NCBI GenBank assembly: GCA_963556145.1 | Contig: OY744468.1 | Coordinates: forward strand, 5,952,001-6,016,000 | Direction of reading: 5' to 3' | Origin: Hygrocybe punicea | Lineage: Eukaryota; Basidiomycota; Agaricomycetes; Agaricales; Hygrophoraceae | Length of the DNA stretch: 64,000 nucleotides | Shown here: positions 1-12,093 of the stretch, piece by piece | Layout: each line of letters begins with the position of its first letter | How positions within the stretch are numbered: the stretch's first letter is position 1 | Notes under the pieces: model-generated | Told to the model about the DNA's origin: nothing | Database searches by the model: none | The model's input: only the letters and a program-made list of their open reading frames with translations | Program-made: the position numbers and the translations under genes

Positions 1-3000
1 TCGAACTGTGTCACAAGAAGGAAAATGGAAGACATACATTACAATGGAATCATTGACGCTCAGCGCCACGGTTGCAAAAGCCAATTTATTTGCCTGATCT
101 TCCTCTGCAAAGGTGGTCAACTCTGTATTCTCGAGCTGCCCCATAGCGTCCTGAAGCTTCCTGGCGACATTATCATCTTCATCTAACTCAGAATCATATA
201 CCGCACTCTCATAATCAGAATCCATCGCTTCAGGCGCTCCTTGTCCATTCTTGTCCATCACCAAGGAGTGGATAGATGGCAATTTGTTGTTGGTATGAGA
301 GGTTGGGTTGAGACCAAGCAAAACCCAAAGGTTTTCGGCTTGTTGATGAGCTTCCCGTGCTGCGTCATTCATGTCATCATCTGTTGGGAATGTTGAGGTG
401 GCAACTAAATCCACACCACGCATGTCACCATACGTATGGTTGTATCCATTAGCACATTCCTTCCCATCAGAGAAATGACCAAAGAGTGCAGCTTCCCGAA
501 GTTGGATGAATAGCTTTGGCACCATATAATAGAAATTGAGCATGGTGAAGTCCTGAAGAATTTGCCAACACACGCCAAATACATGCTCGCACACTTCAGT
601 TGAGAGGAGCCAAGGGAGGAGTGGATATGTGTCAGGGATGTGATCGCGGTAGATAACCACGAGCTTGACAAGACCTTGAATGAGGAATTGAGTAATGCTG
701 CATGCTTCCTTCAACAAGAAGTGCCTTGCTTTAGCATATCCCACCTGGTCGAGAAAAACTTCCCACATCTCCAAGAAAAATTGTGCTCGAAGAACCATCT
801 GAATACGTTTGATAGGTTCAATGTGGCGATTCTGATATGCGTCAATGAGTTCTCCCAACACAAACAGATAGATAATGGGCCTGAGGTGTTTCGGATAGTG
901 TTCGACGAGCCAAGCCAGTGCATTGCCTGAAAAGAATCGTGTCGCAGCACCATCATCCTGACGATCAATTTTCTGGACATCGCAGAGAAAGAGTGGTCCA
1001 TCCTCCACTGCAAGCTTTCTGAAATGTTCATAGGTTACTGGGAAGTTTCCTAACAAGAGGAGTTGCACGACAGAAAAGGCATTATTGCGATAGGTTTTAG
1101 TGGCATGCAGTGAATCTTGGATCATTGTTGCTGAATAGAGGGATATCGAAAATGATGTCAGCATGTCCTTGACGGGGATGCTTGATCACAGCTGTGTGAT
1201 GACTTGTAGCCATCGCTACTAACAACTGCTGGAGTGATTGTTCAACAGATGACCCATGGGCTGCATAGGCCACAACCTTGAGATTTCGCTGCAAAAAGCT
1301 GTCCAAGAGAATCTTCAGATACTCTAGCAATTGTTTGGCATCAAGACTGTTTGGTATTGCCATCGCTGCGGCGATGATGGTAGGAATACCCAGAAGAGGC
1401 ACTTGTATGCACCACAATCGCATTTTTGTAGCCTTGTTTATTTTGCCCTCGCTAATGACTGCTGCGAATTTATCTGGGTCGGCCAGAAGCATTGGCTCTC
1501 CTACACTTCCAAAAAGGTAATGTTGCTTCGTCGTTGAATCATAGTATGGATGAAGTGCAGGAAGAATCTGCATATCATCGCACGCCAATCCTAGAGGGCC
1601 AGAGTACTTCAACCCATCTAGGTGTTTCGCCACACAAGCAAACATATCTTCATTAATTCCGATGGGGAAACGGGGCTGGCATGCATGGTTGATCCTGATG
1701 CATAAAATCAGGTGCCAATCAAAATCAAGATGCGATTGAGCAGGCTTATAAACGTACTGATTACTTTGCTGGGTTGGAAGCTGCAGCACATTACGGATGG
1801 CCTGGTATGCCCTTGGACCGTGAATATTAATGATGTGTGCAAATTCAGCGACACCAGGGGCATATTTAAAGCCCTGTAAGCCCACGCCTCGCTTCTCCTT
1901 GTCCTTGTAAGTAACCATTGCCTGAACCAATCTGGTGAAAATTGTTTCGCCTTGAAATTCTCCATTGATGACTCCAGAAGCATATACAAGGGTATACAAG
2001 GCAAGGTGATTTGGGATCCTTCTGGTATGCATCCATTAGTGGTTTTAGTCCAGTGATAAAGCCCCACTTCTCTGCAGCTTTATGATTGCGCCAAACCTTC
2101 GGCATATATTTGAGGTTCTTGTTTTTGGGTGGAACTCTGGAAAGCGCCTGCTTAAAGCTCTTATTGTGATGCAATAGATTCAGGCATTTGGAGCAGGGCT
2201 TTGCATTGTGGTCACGATGGTGGACCTCCTTCTGACAGTGGATGGAGTACACTCTTTCCAAGTCATCCTCATTATGCCACTGGAAATGATGTCGCTGTGC
2301 CACTCTGACCTCATTTTTCTGTATGTCAGACAGTTTGACTTAGGATGTGCCAGGAAATAGTTCCTTGGCTAGAGTGTCCAGCATTGGTCCACCGCCACCA
2401 GAAGCAGGTGTGCGGTTGAGATACACATGGATATGTTGATCATCATTAGCTGAAAGACCAGGGCAAGGTGAGGTGAAATGAGAGTGAGATGAAGACTTGC
2501 AAGTGTGGGTATTGAAATCAGCTTTGGCGAACATTCTGTCCAATGTGGGTGTGGAGCCTGCTGATAATTTGGCAGTTTTTGGAGGACCTTTGCATCTCTA
2601 GACATGTGTTTTGAAGTTTGCAGTATTGTAAGGTTCCTTCATATGCAAATTAAGACCACACTTGGAGTGCCGTACAACTTGAGGGTCGATGTCTGGAAAT
2701 TCGGCATTGTCGTCCAGTAGGTAGATTTTCTTCTGGAAGTTAGACCATTTGGCATCATTCAGCATGAAAGTCCCATTCATAACAGATTGATTGAGTTCAC
2801 AGGAAGCCACAGTCGATGGACTGATGCCCATAAGGACCTTGTGGTCGGACTGCCGTGTGAGTAAAGTTTTTGCAGTACGCTTAATCTTAGTTCGTTCCAC
2901 ATCCGACTCCACATCCGTATCACCACATTGCTCACTGGTATTCCGGACAAGATCAGCCCTGCTTTGTTTGGTTCTGCGATTCTCTATCTCCAATATTGCT

Positions 3001-3410
3001 CTGACTTTTTTCACAGACCCACTAATGGCAATTTGGGTCTGTTTAAAGAATGGGTGAACAGTCTCCATTTTCTTTTTGTGTGAGAGAGATTCAGCTGACA
3101 CTTCAGATGCCCTGTTCTCGACATCAGATGCCATAAAATCCATTTGAGACTCAGATGTTGAGCATGGGCAATCAGAGTTGCTCGACAACAGGTGATCTGG
3201 ACTCAACTCTATTTCCTGCATAGTACTGAGCTCCATCGAAGAAGCTAGCGAAGGTGGTGAAGGAGGCAGGGTGGTGGAGGTGGAGGTCTCATTGTTGTTT
3301 GCACGCTTTGCTGATGCTATTGCCTGAACATGTACTGCATGCAGTGTTGGATGGGTTTGGAAGTTGGTCTGATAGACGGTGAGCCGATGACTGATCTCCA
3401 CTTGCACCAT
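1..3410 (-). pseudogene. P/THAP9-like transposase gene, degraded; runs off the left edge
   Basis: Reading on the minus strand from 3410 gives a Ser/Thr-rich N-terminal part, a zinc-binding patch (about 2570-2660: Cys, then His-x3-Cys after KEPYN), and a long region from 2303 to position 1 with no natural end in the window. Motifs seen are LACDDMQ (about 1570), VAYAAHGSS (about 1255), MIQDSLHATKTYRNN (about 1090-1130) and STEVCEHVFG (about 570-600). The D-x2-H-x2-K-x2-RNN pattern and a late E-H-x-F-G resemble P-element/THAP9 transposases; that link is my inference. The gene is broken: in-frame TAG at 2598-2600, TAA at 2339-2341, frameshifts near 2030 and near 1125-1140. From about 1125 to 1 the frame is open. 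It could instead be a transposon family I do not know by name. Confidence 0.6.
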
Positions 3411-3475
3411 TGACTTACGTGATGGTTATGTGATTGAACTATTCTATTAAACCATAATGTGCGTTCGTGAGCTGC

Positions 3476-4652
3476 TCAGGAGACATTCCAAAGAGGTTCA
3501 CCAAGAGAAGCACGCGATATCATGTTTGCTGTTGTGAATGCACACGAAATCCCATCATCCTGCAGTCCGTGCTCCAATAAACATCCACAATCCTGAAATG
3601 GGCCATCAAATCTTTCGGTACACCACCACTGAATCTTTTCAAAGAGTTCAATTGGTTTCTTCATGCCATGGTGTTCAAGTGAGTTGCCTGAGTGCATTTA
3701 TTGCTGACTGCTCATTGCTAATACGAGAATGAGACATACCATATGACAGCCACCTCATAAGGAAGTTTGCTGAAAAACCAACATAGTGTCTTTTGTCTTC
3801 TATGTGGCCAGGGAATAATAAAATTTTAGCAGACCACTTCAACTTCTGCTTGAGTCTGTGCAGGTATCGAGAGGATGTCTTTTCTTTATCACGGTGTGCC
3901 TTGTAAATGTTGTCCATAAAAGCCAGAGTGACAACTTCAAATTTTGAAGATAGGTTTTCATCAAGGCTGACATGGTGTGTGATGTCCTCCATCATGATGT
4001 CGACTAGATTCCCTTTGGTCATACGGTCTGCTAACAGGTCTGCAAATGCTAGGGTGGTGTCTCCATTGCCAGGAACCCTGCTGCTTGCATTCCATCCCAG
4101 GGTTTTAAGGTTTTCTTGGCATTCATTGACTGTTAGCCTCTTCGCAGTCCCATCAGTGTTGTTGGTGAGCGATTGATCTGCTTTCCTCCATGTCTCCTGT
4201 GCACTAATGACATCATGCATCTCGCTCCAGAACTGAATAACCCATAGTGGTAGGAGACCCCCTTTGTAGTGTGGATCTATAAATGATTTGGCTCCGTCAA
4301 GTAGAGCTTGGCCGAACACCTCCCTGGCCTCTTTCACAAAAGCCTTGCTAGGAATGTTCTGGGTGGTAAGTGACTGCAAGTTCTCCATCGGTAAACTGGA
4401 TGAGAAGCATTGTTTTGCAGAGTGGTGAATAAGGGTGGAATGCCACGTAGGAAGTTTACGAGACAAAAATTGGGTAACACTCAGATTATTATTAGGTATC
4501 AACTCTTCTTGCTTTTCTTCAGGTATCTCGAGTCTGGAGCTGTAGTATGCACACAGAGCTGCAGGAGGGTTGGAAGGGTATGTTTTCCCACAGCCAATCC
4601 ATTCAGCAGTTAAGAAAGAAGCAGCTTCTCCAGATAGGTCGACCAAGGCCAT
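3476..4652 (-). pseudogene. Ulp1-like C48 cysteine protease fragment
   Basis: Two overlapping minus-strand frames (4652-3675 and 3697-3476) read as one protein with a frameshift near 3690. The first frame carries a helical N-terminal part (SGEAASFLTAEW, LPLWVIQFWSEM) and ends with LLFPGHIEDKRHYVGF, the position of the catalytic His of C48 (Ulp1/SENP) peptidases. The second contains GLQDDGISCAF, matching the Gln and nucleophile Cys signature. The usual Asp after the His is not clear here (YGMSH where YGDS is common in such proteins). C48 domains occur in several fungal transposon-linked genes. The reading direction and spacing (about 65 bases to the next frame) suggest it belongs to the same element as the transposase-like gene at 1-3410, either as a separate gene or as its 5' part. 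Confidence 0.6.
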
Positions 4653-4994
4653 ATTGGTGCAAACGAGGGATAGAGGGGTTAAGGGTATTTATTTGCAGTA
4701 ATAGCGGGAAAACAGGGGTAGGGTACATATAACTTGCATAAAAACGGTAAAGATATATATCAAAATTCTGTATCCAGATGAAAAATATACCCTAAATTTC
4801 TGGGAATGATATCCAGATGTTGGAAACCACATAGGTCAAAATTTGGGCTCAATCTTATCTGGATAAACACAGACATCGCCCGTCAATGGCCCTATTTTAT
4901 CTGGACCTGGATACCACATTTGGATGAACTTTTGGGGGTCCTGCTAAACCGTCGTTAACCGTCCAAAAAAGGCAATTTGTAGTGTCACATATAA
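4653..4994. other. Intergenic, no gene seen
   Basis: AT-rich sequence without a credible ORF, terminal repeats or RNA gene. It may hold the upstream end of the element to its left, but I see no terminal inverted repeat. Confidence 0.4.
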
Positions 4995-5636
4995 TTATTT
5001 TGTATTTACTGTTTGTCATTGCTCACCTGTACAAAGTACTAGTGAGTATTCCTAGAGACTCATCGTTCACCTGTACAAAGTACAAGCGAGATTTTATCTT
5101 GGCTCAGGTGCTCCCTTGTTCCCTTGTTCCATCCCCATTCGCCCATATGAAGTACATGCAACCTCTAGGCAAATCTTCTTTCAGGCATCCTTCTTGTTCA
5201 CCCATACAAAGTACCAGCGAGCTCCAGGCCCCTCTTGGATCAGACGCTCCCTTGTTCTGTCCTTGTTCGCCCGTACATGTGGGCTCCAGGAAAATCTTCG
5301 TTTTGGCACGCTTACTACATTCTCATTCGCCCGTATGAAGTACCAGCGAGCTCTTGGCTCAGACTCTCCCTCGTTCTGTCCTCATTCGCCCATACAAAGT
5401 ACACATGAGCTCCAGGCAAATCTTTGTTCAGGCACACTACGTTCTCGTTCGCCCATACAAAGTACCAGCAAGCTCCAGGCCCTCTTGGCTCAGACGCATG
5501 TCCTTGTTCACCCGTACAATACACATGGGCTCTCAGGCAAATCTCCATTGGAGTGGTCCCAAGGGACCTCTCAGGGTGCTCACACAGGAATCGAGTGGAA
5601 ATGGTCTGGATGTCAAAGGATGAGACTGTCTACTAC
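4995..5636. repeat. Degenerate tandem repeat, unit about 50-55 bp (left part)
   Basis: A unit built on TTCGCCCATACAAAGTACC, followed by AGCGAGCTCCAGGC and often CTCTTGGCTCAGACGCTCC, recurs about eight to ten times with much divergence, for example at 5140, 5200, 5265, 5328, 5388, 5448 and 5508. The same unit resumes at 12690-12910 on the other side of the Ty3 element, so the array was split by that insertion. ORFs of 77-211 residues across it (on both strands) are products of the repeat and not genes. Confidence 0.7.
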
Positions 5637-5641
5637 ATCGG

Positions 5642-6187
5642 TGTCATATCCCATGCAGCTCCGCCGGATTCCGACGAACTCCGCTCCGGACTTTTCCACC
5701 AACCCATCTTATCTTATCTTCTCGCGTACGTTATTGTTCTTCCCTTGTTAATTACTATTCTTCCCCATCTCCGTTTACTCCGACCTCCTTTTCTCTTCCT
5801 CCCCTTTGTTTACTTGTCACCATACATAGCAACCTTTTATGCCTTTTATTTTCTTCCGAACTCCGGTCCTCTTTCCGGAGTTCATATTGTCTTCACGTCT
5901 CCAAGGACATGACAATTAGTTTACCAAGTATATAAACTAGAACTACAATGTCCTGTAACTCCGTTCAGAAAATCAACTTGAGTTCCCTATTTCTTACCCA
6001 CTCTCAAACTTAAGGCTTTCCCTTAAGCTCATTAATTATCTTAGTACTTAGTCCGGAACTCCGGACTAACTCCGCTCCGTCCACATCTTCTCAATACAAC
6101 TTAAGGAAGTAGTGAACCTACTTCAAGAGTTGACGTCTCCGCTCCTCCGAAGAACTCCGATCCTTCCGGAGTTGCATGCCTCTAACA
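5642..6187 (+). repeat. 5' LTR of the Ty3 element
   Basis: 546 bp, TG...CA ends, T/C-rich first half. A TATA box (TATATAAA, 5929-5936) would place the transcription start in the second half. The 3' copy differs at three sites that I can see: near 5684, near 5698 and near 6177. Confidence 0.95.
5929..5936 (+). promoter_or_regulatory. TATA box in the 5' LTR
   Basis: TATATAAA about 290 bases into the LTR, repeated at the same place in the 3' LTR (about 12381-12388). It is the likely core promoter of the element's genomic RNA. Confidence 0.6.
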
Positions 6188-6233
6188 GTATTTTCTGAAC
6201 GACTCTTGAGTCGTATTCTCTTTACATTTGATC

Positions 6234-7406
6234 ATGTCTTTCCAAGGCTTCTCCCAACAAAGAACCCCCACACGTTATTGACTTACTCGACCAGCAAACT
6301 CCTCATCCCAACGCCCAACGATAACCCCGGTCTCTCCGTTAGAAGAAACTCACACTCCGAGAAATGAACCGCTTCCGCGCCCAGTCTTCGAAGAGAACAA
6401 TCCTCTTGGACCAGGCAATCCTAATCGCGATGACACCAACCTTGCTGAGGCCATCGCTCTCTTAGCTACTACCCTTTGGAACAAAGGAGACGACAAGCAA
6501 TGCACCAAAGTCCGAGAACCGGACACATTTGACGCCTCTGATCCGACAAAACTCCGCCCTTTCCTGGTTCAGTGTCAACTGAACTTCAATGATCGACCAA
6601 CCGCTTTCCAAACGGACGGCGCCAAAGTCAACTTCGCCCTCTCCTACCTCAAAGGGATCGCACTTGCGTGGTTCGAGCCTTACCTTTTGGAGAACCCGGA
6701 TATCAATACCTATCCGCCGGACTTTATGTCCAATTATGGAGATTTCTGCACGGAGTTGCAGAATTATTTCGGACCTCTGGACCCTAAAGGTAGTGCTGAG
6801 AGCAAGTTGGAAAACCTTGTAATGAAGGATAACCAACGAATTGCGAAGTATATCGTTAACTTCAATCGTCTCGCTACGCAGACTGGCTGGGACATCGGTG
6901 CCTTATGGCATTCTTTTTACCGAGGACTTCCGGATCGCCTCAAAGATCAACTTGCCCAATCCGAGAAACCAAGGAACCTCTACGAGCTGAAGGATAAGGC
7001 TCAACTCCTTGACGCCCGGTATTGGGAATGGAAATCGGAGATTTCCCGCGCTTCGGGATCCTCTTCCGCTAAAGCCTCTACTTCCGAGGCCAAGTCTTCG
7101 ACCGAAAAGGCCTCCGAGAAGAAGTCCCCTGCCAAAACTACCAACTCCGGTAGTACCTCCTCCACCACTCCGAAAACCCCTCCTGTCTACGCCGATAAGC
7201 TAGGCAAGGATGGTAAACTCAAGCCCGCAGAACGTCAATGCCGCATCGACAACAAACTCTGCATTATATGCGGAGGAGCCGGACACATGGCCAAGGATTG
7301 CACCAAGGCCAAGTATTCGTCCACTCGCGTTGCTGCCCGTGCCGCCTCCACCTCCTCCGCACCTCCAGTCTCTAGTTCCGATTCTCCGGAGGAGCCGGAA
7401 AAATAG
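6234..7406 (+). pseudogene. gag: Ty3 gag, with premature stop
   Basis: The first ATG in frame is at 6234 (MSFQGFSQQRT), but an in-frame TGA stands at 6279-6281. Beyond it the frame stays open to the TAG at 7404-7406. The protein has a capsid-like retrotransposon gag region (about 6500-7020; F-x7-LRPFL, LKGIALAWFEPYL) and a Ser/Ala/Lys-rich linker. One zinc knuckle follows, CIICGGAGHMAKDC (about 7260-7301; CX2CX4HX4C), which binds the element's RNA in this family. Without the stop the protein would have about 390 residues. Pol follows in the -1 frame. Confidence 0.85.
7397..7406 (+). other. Candidate -1 frameshift site between gag and pol
   Basis: The gag frame ends CCG GAA AAA TAG. One base back, the pol frame reads GGA AAA ATA GAG and stays open into the protease. 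A slip on the A run just before the gag stop would therefore fuse gag and pol. The heptamer GGAAAAA is not a textbook X XXY YYZ site, and I did not check for a downstream RNA fold. The alternative is that an ancestral single frame was broken by an indel here. Confidence 0.4.
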
Positions 7407-10400
7407 AGAGCAGTCTGCATACTCCGGCACAGGATGTAGGCTGCGTTGAACCTGACTGTGCGATACCGGAAGTAAAACTCAATGCGTCCGCTCTTTCTAA
7501 CGATTCCTTGACGATTTCTCTTTATCATTCTTCTACGCTTATCGTTACCCTTGTGGATTGTGGATCGACGCATTGTTTCATTGACCCGGAATTCTGTTCC
7601 CTTCACAATCTTCCTATTTTTCCCACTGCTCCAAAACGCCTCCGCTTGTTTGATGGTTCCTCTGGTGGAATCATCGACAAATGTGTATCTATCTCTGTCT
7701 GTTTTCCTACTGGTGAAATTCTAATCTTAGAATTTTTGGTCACTCCGTTGGATCCGTCTGTTTCCGCAGTTCTTGGATATAGCTGGCTCGCCAAATACAA
7801 TCCGTTGATTGACTGGGTCGAGCATAGTGTTAAATTCCATTCTTCTGATTCCGCGCCTCCGTTGTTGACTCCAGTGTCTAGCGAGGCACCACTTCCGGAC
7901 CCTCCAGTACGACCTCCGTCCCCTCTGTCCTCTCCGTCTACTCCGCCTGAATCTCCTTCACCATCCGCTCCGAAACCTGACATCTCCTTTGTCAGCGCTC
8001 AAGCCTTTTTACGTGGTTGCAAAGGACCCAGCACTCAGGTCTTCCGTATGGAAGTCCGATTACCTGACGCCACCGGTCGCTCTGCAAGCTACGGCCCTCC
8101 GGAGTCCTCCGAACCCTCTGTGGACCTTCACAATATCCCTGAAGAGTATCACGAATTCGCTGACGTCTTTAGCAAGATGAAGGCTTGGAACCTCCCTGAA
8201 CACCGTCCTTACGACCTCAAAATTAATTTAGAGAATGGTGCCAAACCTCCTTTTGGCCCGATTTACTCTATTTCACCCTTAGAGCTCGAGACCCTTCGGG
8301 AATTCCTTGACAAGAATCTCCAGGCGGGTTTCGTCCGCTCCTCCTGTTCTCCCTGCGGAGCTCCCATTCTTTTCTCTCGAAAGAAAAATGGAAGTCTCTG
8401 ACTTTGCGTGGATTTCCGAGGACTCAATCGTATCACGAAGAAGGACCGCTATCCTATTCCTCTTACGGTGGACCTTCTCGACGCTCCCCGGACTGCACGC
8501 ATTTACACTAAAATCAACCTTAAACACGCCTACCATTTAGTCTGGATTGCCGAAGGTGATGAGTGGAAAACAGCTTTCCACACTTGCTATGGCTCGTTTG
8601 AATGGTTGGTAATTCCGGAAGGTCTTACTAACGCCCCAGTGGCTTTCCAACACTTCGTCAACGATATTTTTTCCGACCTCCTTGATGTCTCTGTCATTGT
8701 TTACCTTGACGACATCCTTATTTATTCCAATGACCCCGCTGATCATGTAGAGCATGTCCGCGAGGTCCTCCGACGACTCCGGAAACACGGCCTCTATGCC
8801 AACGCCGAAAAGTGCTCTTTCGGCGTTGACACGGTGGAATACCTGGGTTACATTCTTTCCCCCCAAGGCCTTTCTATGGATCCTGCCAAGGTCCAAACTA
8901 TCCAGGATTGGCCGGAACCCCGGAAGATCAAAGATGTTCAATCCTTCCTTGGATTCGCCAATTTTTACCGGCGTTTCATTCCGGACTATTCCTCCATCAC
9001 TATTCCACTTACCCGGCTCACTTGTAAAGGGTTACAATGGAATTTCAATGATAAGTGTCGTTCCGCCTTCAATAACTTGAAGTCCGCTTTTATTTCTGCT
9101 CCAATCCTTTCACATTGGTCGCCGGAGTTTGACACTCTGGTGGAGACTGATGCTTCCGATTACGCCGTTGCTTCCATTCTCTCCGTACGCCATCCTAATG
9201 GTGAAATTCATCCGGTCGCTTTCCGGTCTCGTACCCTTTCGGACTCGGAGTTGAACTACGATACCCATGACAAGGAACTCCTTGCCATCTTCGACGCTTT
9301 CACTGCCTGGCGGCATTATTTGGAAGGTACTGCTACTCTGGTCGACATTATCACCGATCACAAGAATTTGGAGTACTTCTCCACCGTCCGCTTGCTTACC
9401 CGCCGTCAAGCCCGCTGGTCAGAGTTCCTTTCCCGCTTCAACTTTGTTATCCGCTTTCGTCCGGGCAAGCTTGGCACTAAGCCCGACACCCTTACTCGAC
9501 GCTGGGACGTCTATGCTAAAGGGGGAGATAGCGACTACGCCAGAGCCAATCCTCACAATTTCCGCCCTGTTTTTGGGCCGGAACAATTGGCTTCATCCCT
9601 CCGAGCGACTTCCCTCGAAGATGTAGTCCTTGGCGCCGGATTCACCATAGACGTCGATTCCCTTCACTCCAATATCATCTCTGGACTACAGGTTGATCCT
9701 ATCGCCTCCGGACATGTTTCCCGTACCACCTCTGGCCCAGATCCTCAATGGTCTATCGACGATTTAGGTTTTCTACGCCTCAATAATCGTATCTATGTCC
9801 CCGATGTCAATGACCTACGACTCCGGATTTTGCGCTCCAAACATGATCATCCTACTGCAGGACACTTCAGGCAAAACAAGACTCTCGAAATCATCCGGCG
9901 GGAATACACCTGGCCCGGACTCCGGACTTTTGTCCGTGATTACTGCAAGTCTTGCACGACCTGCGCGAGATCCAAGACCCCTCGGCATCGTCCTTACGGA
10001 TTGCTTAAGCAGCTCCCTATTCCGGAGAAACCATGGAATTCAATCTCCATGGATTTCATTGAACAACTTCCGGACTCCGAAGGATTTACGGCCATCCTAG
10101 TTGTGGTTGACCGTCTTTCCAAGCAAGGGATCTTTATTCCAACTTACGATACAATTACTTCCCCCCAACTCGCACATCTTTTCCTTATTCATGTAAGCAC
10201 GGAGTTCCTAGTCACGTCACCTCTGATAGAGGCATGAATTTGTCTCCCATTTTTTCCGGTCTCTCGGAAAGGCCCTCGACATGAAACTCCACTTATCATC
10301 CTGAAGGCGATGGCCAAACGGAACGCGTCAATCAAACCCTTGAGCAATATCTCCGCGTTTATTGCAATTATCAGCAAGATAATTGGTCGTCCCTCCTTCC

Positions 10401-11106
10401 TCTTGCGGAATTTGCTTACAACAACGCTCCAAACGCCACCACCGGAGTTTCCCCTTTCTTTGCCAATAAAGGTTACCACCCTAACCTTTCCGTTCACCCG
10501 GAGCGCGACCTCTCCTCCGCCCACGCACAAAAATTCGCTGTGGACCTCGATGAGTTACATCAACAACTTTGACAAACCATCTCTGAGGCACAACGACGTT
10601 ATCAACACTACGTGGACTTGAAGCGAGCTCCACCTCCGGACTTCAAGGTTTCGGATTCCGTCTACGTCAAAGCTGAGCATTTCCGGACTACTAGACCCTC
10701 CAAGAAACTCTCTGAGAAGAACTTAGGGCCTTTTGAAGTTATTGCCAAGGCCGGTACTCACTCATATACCCTCCGTCTTCCGGAGGCTCTCCGCTCTGTT
10801 CACCCGGTCTATCATGTCTCTCAGCTCGAACCGGCGACTCCGAATACCATTCCTAACCGTGTCCAACCTCTGCCTCCTCCGGTCATTGTCGACGGAGAAC
10901 CGGAGTTTGAGATCTCCGAAATACTCGATTCCAAGATCGACAACCGTCGTCGTGCTTGCAAGCTACTGTACCTTGTACGTTGGGAGGGCTACAAAGGCAC
11001 TGACGAAGAAACTTCTTGGATCTTGGCCTCCGAACTTGGACATGCTTCTGAACTCGTTTCGGACTTTCACTCCGCTTATCCTTCAAAACTGGGCCTGTCC
11101 TATTAA
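7400..11106 (+). pseudogene. pol: Ty3 pol: protease, RT, RNase H, integrase, chromodomain; broken
   Basis: Domains in order: aspartic protease with VDCGSTHCF (about 7553-7585); reverse transcriptase with FRGLNRIT (8414) and YLDDILIYS (8702-8728); RNase H with ETDASDYA (about 9140) and DHKNLEYF (9358); integrase HHCC zinc region (about 9842-9975) and catalytic-core start SMDFIEQLP (10048); C-terminal chromodomain (about 10909-11085, LYLVRWEGYKGTDEETSW), which in related elements binds histone marks and guides integration. Lesions: TGA at 8399-8401 where relatives have Arg in the LCVDFRGLN block; at least three indels between 10190 and 10295 that destroy the integrase core around the second catalytic Asp and the Glu; TGA at 10570-10572. 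Both stops fit CGA to TGA changes. Confidence 0.93.
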
Positions 11107-11112
11107 TTCTGT

Positions 11113-11972
11113 CTATTTACGATTTTCGCGGACTATTTCAGGTTTTCCTCCTTTCCCCAAAAAATCCCCCTCTTCCCACTCCGTTTCCGACTCCTCCGGC
11201 GCGATGTCCTCGGACTCCGGAGTGTACTTCCGGAGCTCGTATGAATTATCTCTGAGGAACTCTAAGTTCCTCAGATGGTCGGCCCATTGAGCCGCATGTT
11301 CGCGGAGATCATCCATGGTATCCCATACCCCCTCGCATGCCTCCGCGACCCGCCCCAACATCGCCGTATGTCTTCTGTCGCCCGGAGCAGCTTGTAAAGA
11401 AGCTGCTCCGTCCTCGTCAGCGGCTTCTTTACTGCGGGCTCCACTCCGTGGTACTCCGATCCGGATTCCTCCTTTTCCTCCTTTTTCTTTTTCTTCTTCA
11501 CTCCACCCTCTTCACCATCTACCTCACATCGCGCTTTCCTCTTCTTGCATGCATCGCAACTCCGTGCCTTTCCAGACGTGGGCCACACGCAGTTTTCCCG
11601 GCGTTCCGCGCACGCCTTGCATTGTACAGCCCTGCTTCTGTAGTCAACTCCGGTTTTTCACCTATGTGCCTGTTTTGCTTACCCGTCTCTTTTCCTCTTC
11701 CCCTTCTCCGCACTTGAGGGCCCCGCCTCCACTGCCTCCACTTTCCTCCTCTCCTCCTCCGCCGCCGTTTTCTTCCTTACTTCCTCCTCCACCCTTTTCA
11801 TCGCCTCTGCCTGGATCTTCCGTCTCCTCTCCTCCTCCACTTTCTTTCTCTCGTCCTCCGCTCTTCTCCGTTCTTCTTCCTCCTCTTTCGCCCTCATTTC
11901 GGCGTAATCGCGCTCGATCTCCTTGATGCACGCGGCTAACTCTTGCGAGGACGATATTTGCGAGGACGTCAT
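11113..11972 (-). pseudogene. Antisense zinc-cluster gene inside the Ty3 element, spliced, one frameshift
   Basis: On the strand opposite gag-pol, ATG at 11972 starts MTSSQISSSQELAACIKEIE, then a charged coiled coil rich in Glu, Arg and Lys. An intron at 11638-11682 (45 nt, GTAAGC...CTACAG) joins the basic end of exon 1 to two paired zinc motifs, CKACAERRENC and CDACKKRKARC (about 11545-11625), both CX2CX6C. A Lys/Glu-rich stretch and an acidic tail (TPESEDIAPEESETEWEE) end at 11113. A single-base frameshift near 11361 breaks the frame. The gene fills the space between the pol stop (11106) and the polypurine tract (12081). The paired motif recalls Zn2Cys6 regulators, but spacing and context differ; it may be a nucleic-acid-binding accessory protein of this retrotransposon lineage. 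Function unknown. Confidence 0.7.
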
Positions 11973-12077
11973 TTTTGGGTTGTCTCCTGGCCAGGAGTTT
12001 GTTTTATACCGAAGGCCCTCCGCTTCAAACTCCGCTGCGGTTCTCCCTTTGTTCCACAGGCGTCTCAAGGGTTCGAC

Positions 12078-12093
12078 GCTAAGGGGGAGATAC
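12078..12093 (+). other. Polypurine tract of the Ty3 element
   Basis: GCTAAGGGGGAGATAC directly precedes the TG of the 3' LTR. A purine run at this place primes plus-strand DNA synthesis in LTR elements. Confidence 0.8.

Noticed and set aside
4995..5636. CRISPR-like spaced repeats
   Set aside because: The repeat units are long, diverged and without constant-length unique spacers, and the sequence is eukaryotic.
5642..6187. LTR-internal ORFs of 60-160 residues, duplicated in the 3' LTR
   Set aside because: They occur in both LTRs and overlap the promoter and terminal sequences; no domain is present.
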